Of a stretch of 64,000 bases of DNA, positions 7,942 to 22,396 are shown piece after piece. Numbering within the stretch: the first letter of the stretch is position 1; every line of letters starts with the position of its first letter. The DNA comes from Paeniroseomonas aquatica. Lineage in GTDB: Bacteria; Pseudomonadota; Alphaproteobacteria; Acetobacterales; Acetobacteraceae. Location of the stretch: NCBI RefSeq assembly GCF_030409335.1, contig NZ_JAUFPN010000147.1:1-64000 (forward strand), in the 5' to 3' direction. The position numbers were made by a program, and so were the translations under genes. The notes beneath the pieces were generated by a model. That model was given only the letters and a program-made list of their open reading frames with translations, was not told the DNA's origin and did no database searches.

Positions 7942-8967
7942 TCAGCGCATGGGCCAGGAATACATCAGCCCGCCGTCGGTCCAGAGCCGGTTCAACCCCC
8001 GGTCCAGCCCGATCGCGGTCTTCGGGCCGAGATGCCGCTCGAACAGCTCCCCGTAGTTCCCGATTGCCTTGATGACGTTGACGGCCCAGGCCGGATCCAG
8101 CTTGAGCGCATTTCCCAGCAACGGATCCACCCCGACCAGGCGGCGGATATCCGGGTTGGGGCTGGACTTCATCGCCTCAAGGTTGGTGCTGTTCACCCCC
8201 AGCTCCTCGGCCTGAATCAGGGCGGAAACCGTCCAGCGGACCACGTCGAACCATTCCTGGTCGTCGCGGCGGACCACCGGGCCGTAGGGCTCCTTGCTGA
8301 AGCGCTCCGGCAGGATGACGTAGTTGCCGGGCTGCTGGAACTGGCTGCGCAGCGCGGCGAGCTGGGTCGCATCCGTGCCGATGGCGTCGCACCGCCCGGC
8401 CTGCAGGGAGGTCGCATTGTCCTGCATGCGCTCCTGCAGCAGCGGGGTGAAGCGCAGGTTGTTGGTGCGGAACCAGTCGGCGGTCACCAGCTCGTTCGTC
8501 GTGCCGGGCGAGAGGCAGATGGTCATCCCATCCATCCCCTTGGGATCGGTCACGTTGGCGTCCCGGCGGACCATGAAGCCATGGCCGTCGTAGAGGTTCA
8601 CCGTGACCATGCGCAGGCCGAGCGAGGTGTCGCGCGACATGGTCAGGGTGGTCTGGCGGATCAGCACGTCGATCTCGCCCGACTGCAGGGCGGTGAAGCG
8701 CTGCACGGCGGTCAGCGGGACGAAGCGGACCTTGGCCGGGTCGCCGAACATCGCCGCGGCGAGGCCCCGGCACAGATCGGCATCCATGCCGCGCCAGGTG
8801 CCCTGGCTATCCGGCAGGGAGAAGCCGGCGACCCCGACATTGACGCCGCAGATGAGGGTCCCGCGCGCCTTGATGGCATCGAAGGTCTGGCCCGCCTGGG
8901 CCGGGGCGCCGGAGACGAGGCCGAGCGCCAGGGCGGCGCCGGCCAGCAGCTGGGTGAAGGACCGCAT
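7942..8967 (-). CDS. amino-acid ABC transporter substrate-binding protein (AapJ/BztA-like)
   Basis: A 341-aa periplasmic binding protein with a cleavable signal peptide (LLAGAALALGLVSGAPAQA). The mature part follows the general L-amino-acid binding protein pattern: LICGVNVGVAGFSLPDSQGTWRGMDADLCRGLAAA, then IDVLIRQTTLTMSRDTSLGLRM and GMTICLSPGTTNELV. It should deliver polar or general L-amino acids to an ABC importer, but no permease or ATPase gene is adjacent. It starts 3 bp after the NIPSNAP gene and has no clear ribosome-binding site, suggesting translational coupling. That link to NIPSNAP and luciferase-like genes is unusual. Confidence 0.9.
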   Translation of the reverse strand: MRSFTQLLAGAALALGLVSGAPAQAGQTFDAIKARGTLICGVNVGVAGFSLPDSQGTWRGMDADLCRGLAAAMFGDPAKVRFVPLTAVQRFTALQSGEIDVLIRQTTLTMSRDTSLGLRMVTVNLYDGHGFMVRRDANVTDPKGMDGMTICLSPGTTNELVTADWFRTNNLRFTPLLQERMQDNATSLQAGRCDAIGTDATQLAALRSQFQQPGNYVILPERFSKEPYGPVVRRDDQEWFDVVRWTVSALIQAEELGVNSTNLEAMKSSPNPDIRRLVGVDPLLGNALKLDPAWAVNVIKAIGNYGELFERHLGPKTAIGLDRGLNRLWTDGGLMYSWPMR

Positions 8968-8970
8968 GGC

Positions 8971-9651
8971 CTAGCGGATCGGCGAATTGGCGGTCGGCTT
9001 CAGCAGCATGGTGGTCTGCTGCTTCAGCGCGCCCAGGGATCCGGTCGCCTTCTGGAACTCGGCCCAGCCGGGGTCGGCCATCATCGCGGTGCGGCGGCGG
9101 TCGCGGTCGGCCATGGAGCTATAGGCCCAGGCGAAGACCGCCTGGTTGATCGGCCCGCATTCGGTCACGCCGAACCACAGCAGCTGGCCCAGCAGGCGGT
9201 CCTGCACCGGCTTGCCGAGCTTCTCATAGGCATCGATCCAGGCACTCGCCTTGCCGGGATGGAAGTCGTAGGTGCGGTGGTCGACGAACATGCCGGTGCC
9301 CTCGATCTTGCGCTCGAAGGGCTGGCCGACCTTCTGCAGCGGCGAGAAGGGCACGGTCTTGATGAGCTTGGCTTCCTGCATCATCAGCGCGTTGATCGGC
9401 CGGGTCTCGCCGAGGAAGCGCTGCCACTCCGGATCGGCATCGCGGCGAGCCATGCCGGCCTCGCGCTCGTCGATGTCGTCGAAGCCGCGGACGAAGAGGA
9501 CGCGGTTGATCTGGCCGAATTCGACCGTGAACATGCCGATCAGCGGCGTCAGGGTGCGGCTCGAGGCCGGGCCGCCGATCTCGGCATAGGCCTTCAGCCA
9601 GGCCGGCAGCTTGCCGGGATGCGCGGTGTACATGCGCTGTTCGAGAAACAT
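8971..9651 (-). CDS. NIPSNAP family protein, duplicated domain
   Basis: A 226-aa protein built of two ferredoxin-like NIPSNAP domains: the first begins MFLEQRMYTAHPGKLPAWLKAYAEIG and the second MFVDHRTYDFHPGKASAWIDAYEKLG, clear internal repeats of each other (Y-x-x-HPGK-x-x-AW). Biochemical function of the family is largely unknown; some bacterial members act as small dimeric catabolic proteins. The start at 9651 has GGAGGAAA upstream. It sits between the luciferase-like gene and the amino-acid-binding protein, all on the minus strand, and is probably co-transcribed with them. Confidence 0.88.
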   Translation of the reverse strand: MFLEQRMYTAHPGKLPAWLKAYAEIGGPASSRTLTPLIGMFTVEFGQINRVLFVRGFDDIDEREAGMARRDADPEWQRFLGETRPINALMMQEAKLIKTVPFSPLQKVGQPFERKIEGTGMFVDHRTYDFHPGKASAWIDAYEKLGKPVQDRLLGQLLWFGVTECGPINQAVFAWAYSSMADRDRRRTAMMADPGWAEFQKATGSLGALKQQTTMLLKPTANSPIR

Positions 9652-9802
9652 GGAATTTCCTCCGCCGGATGGGGCCGCACGAGGGCGCGGCCGGGCCGGC
9701 CGAGTGCCGCATGTTCGTGCCGCGCGGTCAATGTCGTGCCGTGGACCGGACGGCGGCGGCCGTGGGTCCCCGGGCCGGGTCCCGGGGACGCCCATGGATG
9801 CC

Positions 9803-10639
9803 TCAGGCGGTCAGCGGCGCCAGCTCGTCGAGCCGCCGCAGGATGCCGTCGCGGTCGAGGTCGGGGACCTCCAGCAGCACCCGGGTGATGCCGGCCGCCC
9901 GATAGGGCTCGAGCTGCGCCGCATCGGCCGGGCCGCGGAAGACGGTGACATCGAAACCCGCCATGTCCCGCCCGGACCGCTCCGCCATGGCCCGCAGCCG
10001 CCCCATGGCGACTGCCGGGTCGAAACCGGCGCCGGCCCGGGGGAACCACCCGTCGCAGAATTCGACCACCCGCCTGAGGGTGTGATCCGTCTCGCCGCCG
10101 AGCAGGATGGGCGGGTGCGGCTGGCGCAGCGGCTTCGGGTAGCACCAGACCGGGTCGAAGTTGACGAACTCGCCGTTGAAGCTGGCAGCCTCCTCGGTCC
10201 AGAGCGCCTTCATCGCCAGCACGCGCTCCCGCATCAGCTTGAACCGGGTGGGGTAGCGGGCGCCGTGGTTTTCCATCTCCTCGACGTTCCAGCCGCCGCC
10301 GATGCCGAAGACGAAGCGCCCGCCGGAAAGCCGGTCGAGGCTGGCGACCGTCTTTGCCGTGATGATCGGGTCCCGCTGCGGGACCAGGCAGACGCCGGTG
10401 CCGAGCAGCAGGGTCCTGGTCGCCGCCGCAGCGAAGGACAACGCCACGAAAGGATCGTGGGTATGGACGTAGCGCTTCGGCAGCTCTCCGCCGCCCGGGA
10501 AGGGCGATCGCCGGCTGGTCGGGATATGGGTGTGTTCGCAGAGAAAGAGCGAATCGAAGCCGCGGTCTTCCAGAGCCTTGGCAAGCTCGGCCGGGTCGAT
10601 GCCGTAGTCGGTGGGGAAGTAGAAGACGCCGGTACGCAT
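9803..10639 (-). CDS. luciferase-like (LLM class) oxidoreductase
   Basis: A 278-aa TIM-barrel flavin or F420-type oxidoreductase of the bacterial luciferase superfamily. Diagnostic segments are GFDSLFLCEHTHIP near the N-terminus, ATRTLLLGTGVCLVPQRDPIITAKTVASLD, GRFVFGIGGGWNVEEMENHG and PPILLGGETDHTLRRVVEFCDGWFP, which point to the TIGR03619-type subgroup. The cofactor (FMN or F420) cannot be decided here. The start at 10639 has GGGAGGG upstream. It heads the three-gene minus-strand set with NIPSNAP and the binding protein; the 151-bp gap to the next gene leaves room for an internal promoter. Confidence 0.88.
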   Translation of the reverse strand: MRTGVFYFPTDYGIDPAELAKALEDRGFDSLFLCEHTHIPTSRRSPFPGGGELPKRYVHTHDPFVALSFAAAATRTLLLGTGVCLVPQRDPIITAKTVASLDRLSGGRFVFGIGGGWNVEEMENHGARYPTRFKLMRERVLAMKALWTEEAASFNGEFVNFDPVWCYPKPLRQPHPPILLGGETDHTLRRVVEFCDGWFPRAGAGFDPAVAMGRLRAMAERSGRDMAGFDVTVFRGPADAAQLEPYRAAGITRVLLEVPDLDRDGILRRLDELAPLTA

Positions 10640-10733
10640 GGATCCCTCCCTGGTTTCGGCGGCAGCTTGCCCCAGCGGGAGGGTCACGCCTACTGCGGCA
10701 TGGCACCGGATCCTGGGCCGAAGCGGGAAAGGA

Positions 10734-10809
10734 TGGTGAGCCGGGTGGGACTCGAACCCACGGCCGCGAGATTAAAAGTCCCGTGCTCTACCGGCTGAGC
10801 TACCGGCTC
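10734..10809 (-). tRNA. tRNA-Lys (anticodon TTT)
   Basis: Minus-strand cloverleaf: acceptor GAGCCGG pairing with CCGGCTC, D arm GCTC...GAGC, anticodon loop CTTTTAA in stem CGGGA/TCTCG (one G-T pair), T arm GTGGG-TTCGAGT-CCCAC, discriminator A and encoded CCA at 10734-10736. Confidence 0.97.
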
Positions 10810-10866
10810 ACATCCGCCTTCGGGCGGGCGCCCCAGAAGCCCGGGATGCCCTGCCCTGTCAAGGTC

Positions 10867-11466
10867 TCAGGCGGCGGCCGCGTCGGCCGCGATGGTCGCC
10901 TTGATCAGCTTGTCGGGGCCCTGGACCATGCCATTGCCGCCGCCGCCGCGCTTGATCTTGTCCACGGCTTCCATGCCCGAGGTGACCTTGCCCCAGATGG
11001 TGTACTGGCCATCCAGGCTGCTGGCCGGCGCGAACATGATGAAGAACTGGCTGTTGCCGCTGTTCGGATTGCCGGACCGCGCCATGCCGCAGGTCCCGCG
11101 CACGAAGCGGGCCTTGTTCGGCGGCGAGAATTCGGCCGGCAGGTCGGCGTGGCCGGCATCGCGGGCACCGCCCATGCCGGTGCCGGTCGGGTCGCCGCCC
11201 TGGGCCATGAAGCCTTCGATGACGCGGTGGAAGACCGTGCCGTCGTAGAAGCCGGCACGGACCAGGGTCTTGATGCGCTCGACATGCAGCGGTGCCAGCT
11301 CGGGCAGCAGCTGGATGGTGACCTTGCCGTCCTTCAGCTCGAGGATCAGCGTGTTCTCCTGGGCCGGATCGGCGGCCTTGGCTTCGTTGGCCATCGCCGC
11401 CGGGGCATCGGCGGGGGGGATCTCGGTCGGGATTTCGGTGGGCGGGGTACCGGCTTCGTCGCTCAT
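10867..11466 (-). CDS. peptidyl-prolyl cis-trans isomerase, cyclophilin type (cytoplasmic copy)
   Basis: A 199-aa cyclophilin. After a low-complexity acidic, Pro/Ala-rich N-terminal tail of about 40 residues without a signal peptide comes the isomerase domain with FYDGTVFHRVIEGFMAQGGDPTGTG, GTCGMARSGNPNSGNSQFFIMF and YTIWGKVTSGMEAVDKI; the catalytic Arg is in FHRV. It should speed proline isomerisation in the cytoplasm. The start at 11466 has AAAGGAG upstream, 25 bp behind the exported paralogue, so the two are tandem duplicates at the end of the gyrA operon. Confidence 0.93.
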   Translation of the reverse strand: MSDEAGTPPTEIPTEIPPADAPAAMANEAKAADPAQENTLILELKDGKVTIQLLPELAPLHVERIKTLVRAGFYDGTVFHRVIEGFMAQGGDPTGTGMGGARDAGHADLPAEFSPPNKARFVRGTCGMARSGNPNSGNSQFFIMFAPASSLDGQYTIWGKVTSGMEAVDKIKRGGGGNGMVQGPDKLIKATIAADAAAA

Positions 11467-11491
11467 GGCGAACTCCTTTGGATCGATTGGT

Positions 11492-12043
11492 TCAGGCGTT
11501 GACGATGCGGGCACGGACCAGCTTGTCCGGGCCGCTGACCACGCCGCTGCCCGGGGCGCCGCGCTTGATCTTGTCCACGGCGTCCATGCCGGCGATCACC
11601 TTGCCCCAGATGGTGTACTGGTTGTCGAGGCTGGGCGCCGGCGCGAACATGATGAAGAACTGGCTATTGGCGCTGTTCGGGTTCTGGCTGCGCGCCATGC
11701 CGCAGGTACCGCGGATGAAGCGGTACTTGTTGGTAAACTCAGAGGGCAGGTCGGGGAGGTCCCGAGCGCCGCCGGTGCCGGTGCCGGTCGGGTCGCCGCC
11801 CTGGGCCATGAAGCCCTCGATCACCCGGTGGAAGGGCGTGCCGTCGTAGAAGCCGCGGCGGACCAGCAGCTTGATCCGCTCCACATGCTTCGGCGCCACA
11901 TCCGGCAGGAACTGGATCGTGACGGTCCCGTCCTTGAGGTCGAGCAGCAGGCGCTCCTCGGCCCCTTGGGCCAGGGCGGGCGCGGCAAGGCTGCTGGTCG
12001 CCGCCATGGCGGCGAGCCCGGTCAGGTCGCGTCGGCGCATCAT
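11492..12043 (-). CDS. peptidyl-prolyl cis-trans isomerase, cyclophilin type (exported copy)
   Basis: A 183-aa cyclophilin with an N-terminal signal peptide (RRRDLTGLAAMAATSSLAAPALAQ, with a Tat-like RRR start), so it probably acts in the periplasm. The domain carries FYDGTPFHRVIEGFMAQGGDPTGTG and GTCGMARSQNPNSANSQFFIMF, very close to the cytoplasmic neighbour. GGGAGAG precedes the start at 12043. It follows coaD by 34 bp and the pair closes the gyrA-coaD operon, a known alphaproteobacterial order. Confidence 0.93.
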   Translation of the reverse strand: MMRRRDLTGLAAMAATSSLAAPALAQGAEERLLLDLKDGTVTIQFLPDVAPKHVERIKLLVRRGFYDGTPFHRVIEGFMAQGGDPTGTGTGGARDLPDLPSEFTNKYRFIRGTCGMARSQNPNSANSQFFIMFAPAPSLDNQYTIWGKVIAGMDAVDKIKRGAPGSGVVSGPDKLVRARIVNA

Positions 12044-12077
12044 GTCTCTCCCGAGGTCTCGGTGGTGTTGGCGTGGC

Positions 12078-12586
12078 TCAACCCGCGGCCGGGTTGCGCA
12101 CCCGGGCCAGGGTCCGCTCCAGGGTCAGTTTCGGTACGAAGGTGCTGACGTCCCCCCCCAGCCGGGCGATCTCCTTCACAAACCGCGAGGAGATGAATTG
12201 GTTCGTCTCGCTGGCCATGAGGAAGACGGTTTCAATCGACTGGTCCAGCCGGCGGTTCATGCCCGCCATCTGAAACTCATAGTCGAAGTCGGAGACCGCC
12301 CGCAGGCCGCGGACGATCATGCCGGCACCGACCTGCTGGGCGAAGCCGATCAGCAGACCTTCGAAGGGCACCACCTCGATGACCGCCCCGGTCCGCTCGG
12401 CGATGGGGCCGCATTCGGCCCGCACCAACTCGACCCGTTCCTCCAGCGGAAACAGCGGGCCCTTGCCGGTATTGATGGCGACGCCGATGACCAGCCGGTC
12501 CAGCAGCCGGGCAGCCCGGCCGATGACATCCATGTGGCCGTTGGTCACCGGGTCGAAGGTGCCGGGATAGAGGCCGACGCGCTCGG

Positions 12587-12590
<4 letters not shown>
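12078..12590 (-). CDS. coaD: phosphopantetheine adenylyltransferase
   Basis: A 170-aa nucleotidyltransferase that transfers AMP from ATP to 4'-phosphopantetheine, giving dephospho-CoA, the penultimate step of coenzyme A synthesis. It starts [25 protein letters not shown], with the TxGH (here TNGH) motif of the superfamily, and contains [24 protein letters not shown], the substrate-binding segment. Length is standard. It overlaps the stop of gyrA by 4 bp (ATGA), indicating translational coupling. Confidence 0.97.
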
Positions 12591-15328
<2,738 letters not shown>

Positions 15329-15540
15329 GCCTATCGGCTTCCTTCGATGGGGCACCCTGCCCAGCAATTCACCCAGGCCCGGAGCGAGGCCATGGGGGAT
15401 GGCCCCGGCGCGCCGGCGGCCGTGGAGTCAGGCTGCTTATATAGGCGTTCGGCGGCCATCCGCCAAATCGCCGGCGGCGATTGACACCCCCCTTCCCGGG
15501 CGAAAGACTTTTGCCTCCCGGTCGAGAGGACCCCCGTCGC

Positions 15541-17739
15541 ATGCTCCCTATCACCGGCTATGCCGATCGCTGGAGCGCCAAGCCCGGCGAGACCATCCGT
15601 TTCATGGTCAGCGTCGAGGGCGGGGCGGACTACACGGCCCGGATCGCCCGCATCCATTGCGGCGACCCGAACCCGGCCGGCCCTGGCTACCGGGAACAGC
15701 CGATGCCCTCCGCGGTCGATGGCCGCCACGCCGGGCAGGACCAGCCGATCCGGCGGGGGAGCCGGGTGGATGTCCCGGCGGTGGCGCTGGAGGCGGGCGG
15801 GCGGCCGCTCGGCCTGGTGGCTACCGTCTGGCCGACCCTGGCCGGGACGCCGGGCGTGGTGCTGGCCTGGCAGGGGAACGGCGTCGAGGTGGCGCTGGGG
15901 GTGGGGCCGCAGGGGGCCTTCTGCCGGGTCGGCGGCGAGGTCCTCGCCACCGGGGTGCCGCTGACCGAACGCTGCTGGCACGACATCGCCCTGGTCCTCG
16001 ACCCGGTGGCCGGGACCACGACCCTGGTGCAGCAGCCGCGTCGGGCCAGGCTGGACCTGGTGGAGTCGGCAACGGCAACCAGGCCGCTCGGCGCCGTGCC
16101 GGCAGGGATGGGCGCGGCGAGCATCGCCGCCGACCGGGCCGCGGCGGGCCATTTCAACGGCAAGATCGAGCGGCCGCGAATCGCCCGGGGGCTCGGCGCG
16201 GCGGCGCTGCTCGCGGCCCAGGCGGGCGGTGCGCCGCTGCCGCAGGGCTGCACCCTGGCGGACTGGGACTTCGCGCTCGGCACCACCGGCGACCGGGTGG
16301 TCGATACCGGCCCGGGCGGGTGGCATGGCCGCTGCGTCAACCTGCCGACCCGGGCCATGACCGGGTCTCGCTGGACCGGCGCGGTGCAGCGCTGGACCGA
16401 GGCACCGGCGCAATACGGCGCCATCCATTTCCACGACGACGACATGGGCGATGCCGGCTGGCAGCCCTCGCTCAGCCTCACCATCCCGGCGGACTGGCCC
16501 AGCGGCGTCTATGCGCTGCACCTCGAGGGGGCCGGCTGGAAGGACAACATCCCCTTCTACGTCCGCGCCGCGGTGCCGGGGGCGCGGGCCCGGGTGGCCT
16601 TCCTGGCGCCGACCTTCACCTACACGATCTACGGCAATTTCGCCCGGCCTGGGCGGCAGGCGGTGCTGGCTGACCGAGCGCGGGCCTGGGGCGCCCTGCG
16701 GCAATCCCCGGATGGACACCCCGAATATGGGCAGTCGACCTACAACTGGCACAGCGACGGCAGCGGCGTGGGCTATGCCTCGATGCGGCGGCCGATGATC
16801 GACAAGCGGCTGAACCACATCCAGATGATCGACCCCTCGCCCGAGGGCTCCGGCACCTATTGGCTCACCGCCGACAGCTACGTCACCGACATGCTGGAAC
16901 GCGCCGGCATCGACTATGAGGTGGTGACCGACCACGACCTCCATGCCGAGGGGGCGGCGGCGCTGGCACCCTACAGCGTCGTCCTGACCGGCCAGCACCC
17001 CGAATACCATTCGGTGCAGTCCCTGGACGGGGTGGCGCAGTACATCGAGGGCGGCGGTCGCTTCATCTACCTTGGCGGCAACGGCTTTTACTGGAAGGTC
17101 GTGCCGCACGAAGACGGCCCCTGGGCCCTCGAGGTTCGCCGCGCCGAGGGCGGCATCCGGCTCTGGGCGGCGGAGCCCGGCGAATCCTACCACGCCTTCG
17201 ACGGCAGCTATGGCGGGCTCTGGCGCCGGCTGGGGCGGCCGCCGCAGGGCATCGTCGGCATCGGCTTCAGCACCCAGGGAGACTATACCGGCCACCCCTA
17301 CCGCTTCGCTCCCGGCATCCTGGACCCGCGCGTCGCCTTCCTGCGGGAGGGAATCGACGCCCGGCCGGGCACCGAGTTCGGCGACCGCGGCTTCATGGGC
17401 GGCGGCGCGGCGGGGCATGAGCTCGACCGGGCCGATGTGCGGCTCGGCACGCCGCGGCACGCGCTGATCGTGGCGACGGCCATCGTCACCGAACCGAGCT
17501 ATGCGCCGGTGAACGAGGAACGCTACGACCACACCCTCTGGCCGCGCCGGCATGACGAGGTGATGCGCTCCGACATCACCTTCTTCGAGGCGCCGCACGG
17601 CGGGGCGGTGCTGTCCTTCGGCTCGATGAACTACATCGGCGCCCTGCCGGTGGATGGCTACACGACGGCGGCGGCGAGGCTGGTGCTGAATGCCATCCGC
17701 CGCTTCGCCGATCCGGCGCCCTTTCCTGGCCTGACCTAG
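15541..17739 (+). CDS. N,N-dimethylformamidase-like large subunit
   Basis: A 732-aa protein resembling the large (beta) subunit of N,N-dimethylformamidase, an iron enzyme that splits dimethylformamide to dimethylamine and formate. It starts ITGYADRWSAKPGETIRFMVS, has a lectin-like middle part (GHFNGKIERPRIARG; ADWDFALG), and then the long catalytic part with GAIHFHDDDMGDAGW, VAFLAPTFTYTIYGNF, YEVVTDHDLHAEG, LTGQHPEYHS and GGRFIYLGGNGFYWKV. No small subunit gene is nearby, so the natural substrate may be another amide. A GAGAGGA site precedes the start at 15541. It is divergent from gyrA across 212 bp. Confidence 0.83.
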   Translation: MLPITGYADRWSAKPGETIRFMVSVEGGADYTARIARIHCGDPNPAGPGYREQPMPSAVDGRHAGQDQPIRRGSRVDVPAVALEAGGRPLGLVATVWPTLAGTPGVVLAWQGNGVEVALGVGPQGAFCRVGGEVLATGVPLTERCWHDIALVLDPVAGTTTLVQQPRRARLDLVESATATRPLGAVPAGMGAASIAADRAAAGHFNGKIERPRIARGLGAAALLAAQAGGAPLPQGCTLADWDFALGTTGDRVVDTGPGGWHGRCVNLPTRAMTGSRWTGAVQRWTEAPAQYGAIHFHDDDMGDAGWQPSLSLTIPADWPSGVYALHLEGAGWKDNIPFYVRAAVPGARARVAFLAPTFTYTIYGNFARPGRQAVLADRARAWGALRQSPDGHPEYGQSTYNWHSDGSGVGYASMRRPMIDKRLNHIQMIDPSPEGSGTYWLTADSYVTDMLERAGIDYEVVTDHDLHAEGAAALAPYSVVLTGQHPEYHSVQSLDGVAQYIEGGGRFIYLGGNGFYWKVVPHEDGPWALEVRRAEGGIRLWAAEPGESYHAFDGSYGGLWRRLGRPPQGIVGIGFSTQGDYTGHPYRFAPGILDPRVAFLREGIDARPGTEFGDRGFMGGGAAGHELDRADVRLGTPRHALIVATAIVTEPSYAPVNEERYDHTLWPRRHDEVMRSDITFFEAPHGGAVLSFGSMNYIGALPVDGYTTAAARLVLNAIRRFADPAPFPGLT

Positions 17740-18060
17740 CCGATGAGCCCCGTAGCCGCGGCACCCCGGCGGATTGCGGGAAGCTTCGGCTGCCGAGGAC
17801 CCGGTCCTCCAGCCCCAGGTGCTCGGCCAGCACGCCCTTCATCATCGCTCGCAGGTCGGTGGTGGGCGCCAGAGCCCGCCCCTCCCGCAGCTGGTGCTCC
17901 GCTAGCCCCGGCCAAACCGCGAGCACCCGTCCGCCCTTCACCGCGTCACCGAGCAGGAAGGCGACCGTCGCGGTGCCATGGTCGGTGCCGCAGCTGCCGT
18001 TCAGCCGCACCGTGCGGCCGAATTCGGTGAGCACCACCACCACCGTATCCGCGCCAGGGT
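17737..18060 (-). pseudogene. DUF1501 family protein, C-terminal remnant
   Basis: Only the last 100 or so residues of a DUF1501 protein remain: VVVVLTEFGRTVRLNGSCGTDHG, the family's sulfatase-like signature, then GRVLAVWPGLAEHQLREGRAL and TDLRAMMKGVLAEHLGL. The expected C-terminal ending can be recovered only with a one-base frame change near 17745, where LIG-stop appears in another frame. The N-terminal three quarters are missing, replaced at the junction near 18060 by DUF1800 sequence. Clearly a broken gene. Confidence 0.75.
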
Positions 18061-18740
18061 ATCGTTCAGGACAACATCGACCGACCAGCCCGTCAGGACG
18101 CGGGCCAAGCCGATGACATCATCCCAGATTCTCGTTCAGCCCGGCCCTGCGGCGAATCCCGCGAGGCAAGTTCAGACCGGTGGAGGTCCGGTTGTCGAGG
18201 TAGCAGAGCATGGCCGGATGGGTCGCGGTGGCCAACAGCATATCCTCGAACTGCCCGAGGATATAGGGCCGCACGGCCTCCTGCTCGAAGGCGGAGCCGA
18301 AATAGCCGACATAGAACGGCACGGCGGTGGCCGAGACGGTGAAATGGTTCAGCCAGTGCAGCGCCAGCCGCTCCAGCAGCGGCGAGCGCGTGCCGATGGG
18401 GCTATCCATGCGATGATCGAGATCCGCCTGCAGGATCTGGGCCGGCTTGGGAAAATCGGCGACCTCGGGGGTCGACGCCGGTACCTCGGCCAAGCCCCCG
18501 GCCGTGTCCTCGGGCCAGGAGGCAACGCCCCGTGTCCTAGCGTTGCCGGATCACCAGATCCATCGCCGCGACCGTGTCCGGCAGGCCGGTCCCACGCGCA
18601 GGTGCTGCCGTTTTCGTCAACTGACGAAGCAGCCCGGCAACGGGATCCCGGCCCAGGCCAGCCACCTCACCGCTGGCGGCGCCGAGGCCAAACGCTAGAC
18701 CGCAGCAAGGGGCTGCATGCCCGCATCTTACACCCAACCC
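18061..18740 (-). pseudogene. DUF1800 family protein, frameshifted and truncated
   Basis: Pieces of a DUF1800 protein lie in order but in different frames: LAFGLGAASGEVAGLGRDPVAGLLRQL (18537-18737 frame), then LALHWLNHFTVSATAV with the family NHFTVS motif and TGLNLPRGIRRRAGLNENLG (ending at 18119), then DDVIGLARVLTGWSVDVV after a lost stretch where ARELLELHTLGV-like sequence would normally stand. The frame then runs into DUF1501 sequence. Intact DUF1800-DUF1501 pairs are usually neighbours, so a deletion spanning both explains the mosaic. Confidence 0.72.
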
Positions 18741-18785
18741 AAGGGGTCAGGTGAGAGTCAAACCATCTCTCGCCTCAGGCAAGGA

Positions 18786-19310
18786 TCAGAAAGGGATGTC
18801 GTCGTCGAGGTCGCTGCCGCCACCGCCCTTGGGCTTGTCCCAGCCACCCCCACCGCCGCGGCCGGCCGGCGCACGGTCCCCGCCTCCGTAGCCGCTGGAG
18901 CGCTCACCGCCCGAGGCCCGGCCACCGCCGTAGCCACCGCCCTCGCCGGCCTCGCCACCACCGCGGCTGTCAAGCAAGGTCAGTTCGCCCTTGAAGCGGC
19001 CCAGCACGATTTCCGTCGTCTCGCGCTCCTGGCCGTCCTTGTCGGTGTACTTCCGGGTCTCGATCGAGCCCTCCAGATACACCTTGCTGCCCTTCTTCAG
19101 ATACTTCTCGGCAATCTCGCCGAGCTTCTCGTTGAAGATGGCGATGCGGTGCCACTGGGTCTTCTCCTTCCGCTCGCCGGACGCCTTGTCGTTCCAAGTG
19201 TCCGACGTGGCGATGGAGAAGGAAACCACCTTGCCACCGTTCTGCATGTTGCGGGCTTCCGGGTCGCGACCCAGATTGCCTACGAGGATTACCTTATTCA
19301 CGCCGGCCAT
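18786..19310 (-). CDS. ssb: single-stranded DNA-binding protein
   Basis: A 174-aa SSB. The OB-fold ([35 protein letters not shown] ... [28 protein letters not shown]) spans about the first 110 residues, followed by a flexible Gly-rich, Arg-dotted linker and the acidic tip DLDDDIPF, which recruits repair and replication partners. It coats ssDNA as a tetramer. It is divergent from uvrA with a LexA box in the shared 177-bp region, so SOS induction is expected. No strong Shine-Dalgarno site, only AGGGG at some distance. Confidence 0.98.
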   Translation of the reverse strand: MAGVNKVILVGNLGRDPEARNMQNGGKVVSFSIATSDTWNDKASGERKEKTQWHRIAIFNEKLGEIAEKYLKKGSKVYLEGSIETRKYTDKDGQERETTEIVLGRFKGELTLLDSRGGGEAGEGGGYGGGRASGGERSSGYGGGDRAPAGRGGGGGWDKPKGGGGSDLDDDIPF

Positions 19311-19404
19311 GCCGCCAAAACCCCTGGAACCGAGTTGGATGACCTAGCGCGGCCCGGTCCCAAGGACCAGCGCCGTGTCACGAAGACCCTATCCGTGGTT
19401 CCGA

Positions 19405-19438
19405 TATAATGGCATCACCCTTAGAACACAAGGCGAAC
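19405..19438. promoter_or_regulatory. LexA box and -10 element shared by ssb and uvrA
   Basis: GAAC-ACAAGGC-GAAC at 19424-19438 is a perfect alphaproteobacterial SOS box (GTTC-N7-GTTC on the other strand). A TATAAT stands at 19405-19410 just before it in the uvrA direction, and its complement reads ATTATA in the ssb direction. Binding here would block both divergent genes. An equal box lies before lexA at 56595. Confidence 0.85.
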
Positions 19439-19487
19439 GCGGGCCCTGCGCCCCCCCTTGTTGCGCCGCCCTGGAGCACGACCCCTT

Positions 19488-22382
<2,895 letters not shown>

Positions 22383-22396
22383 ACTAGGAAAGATAG

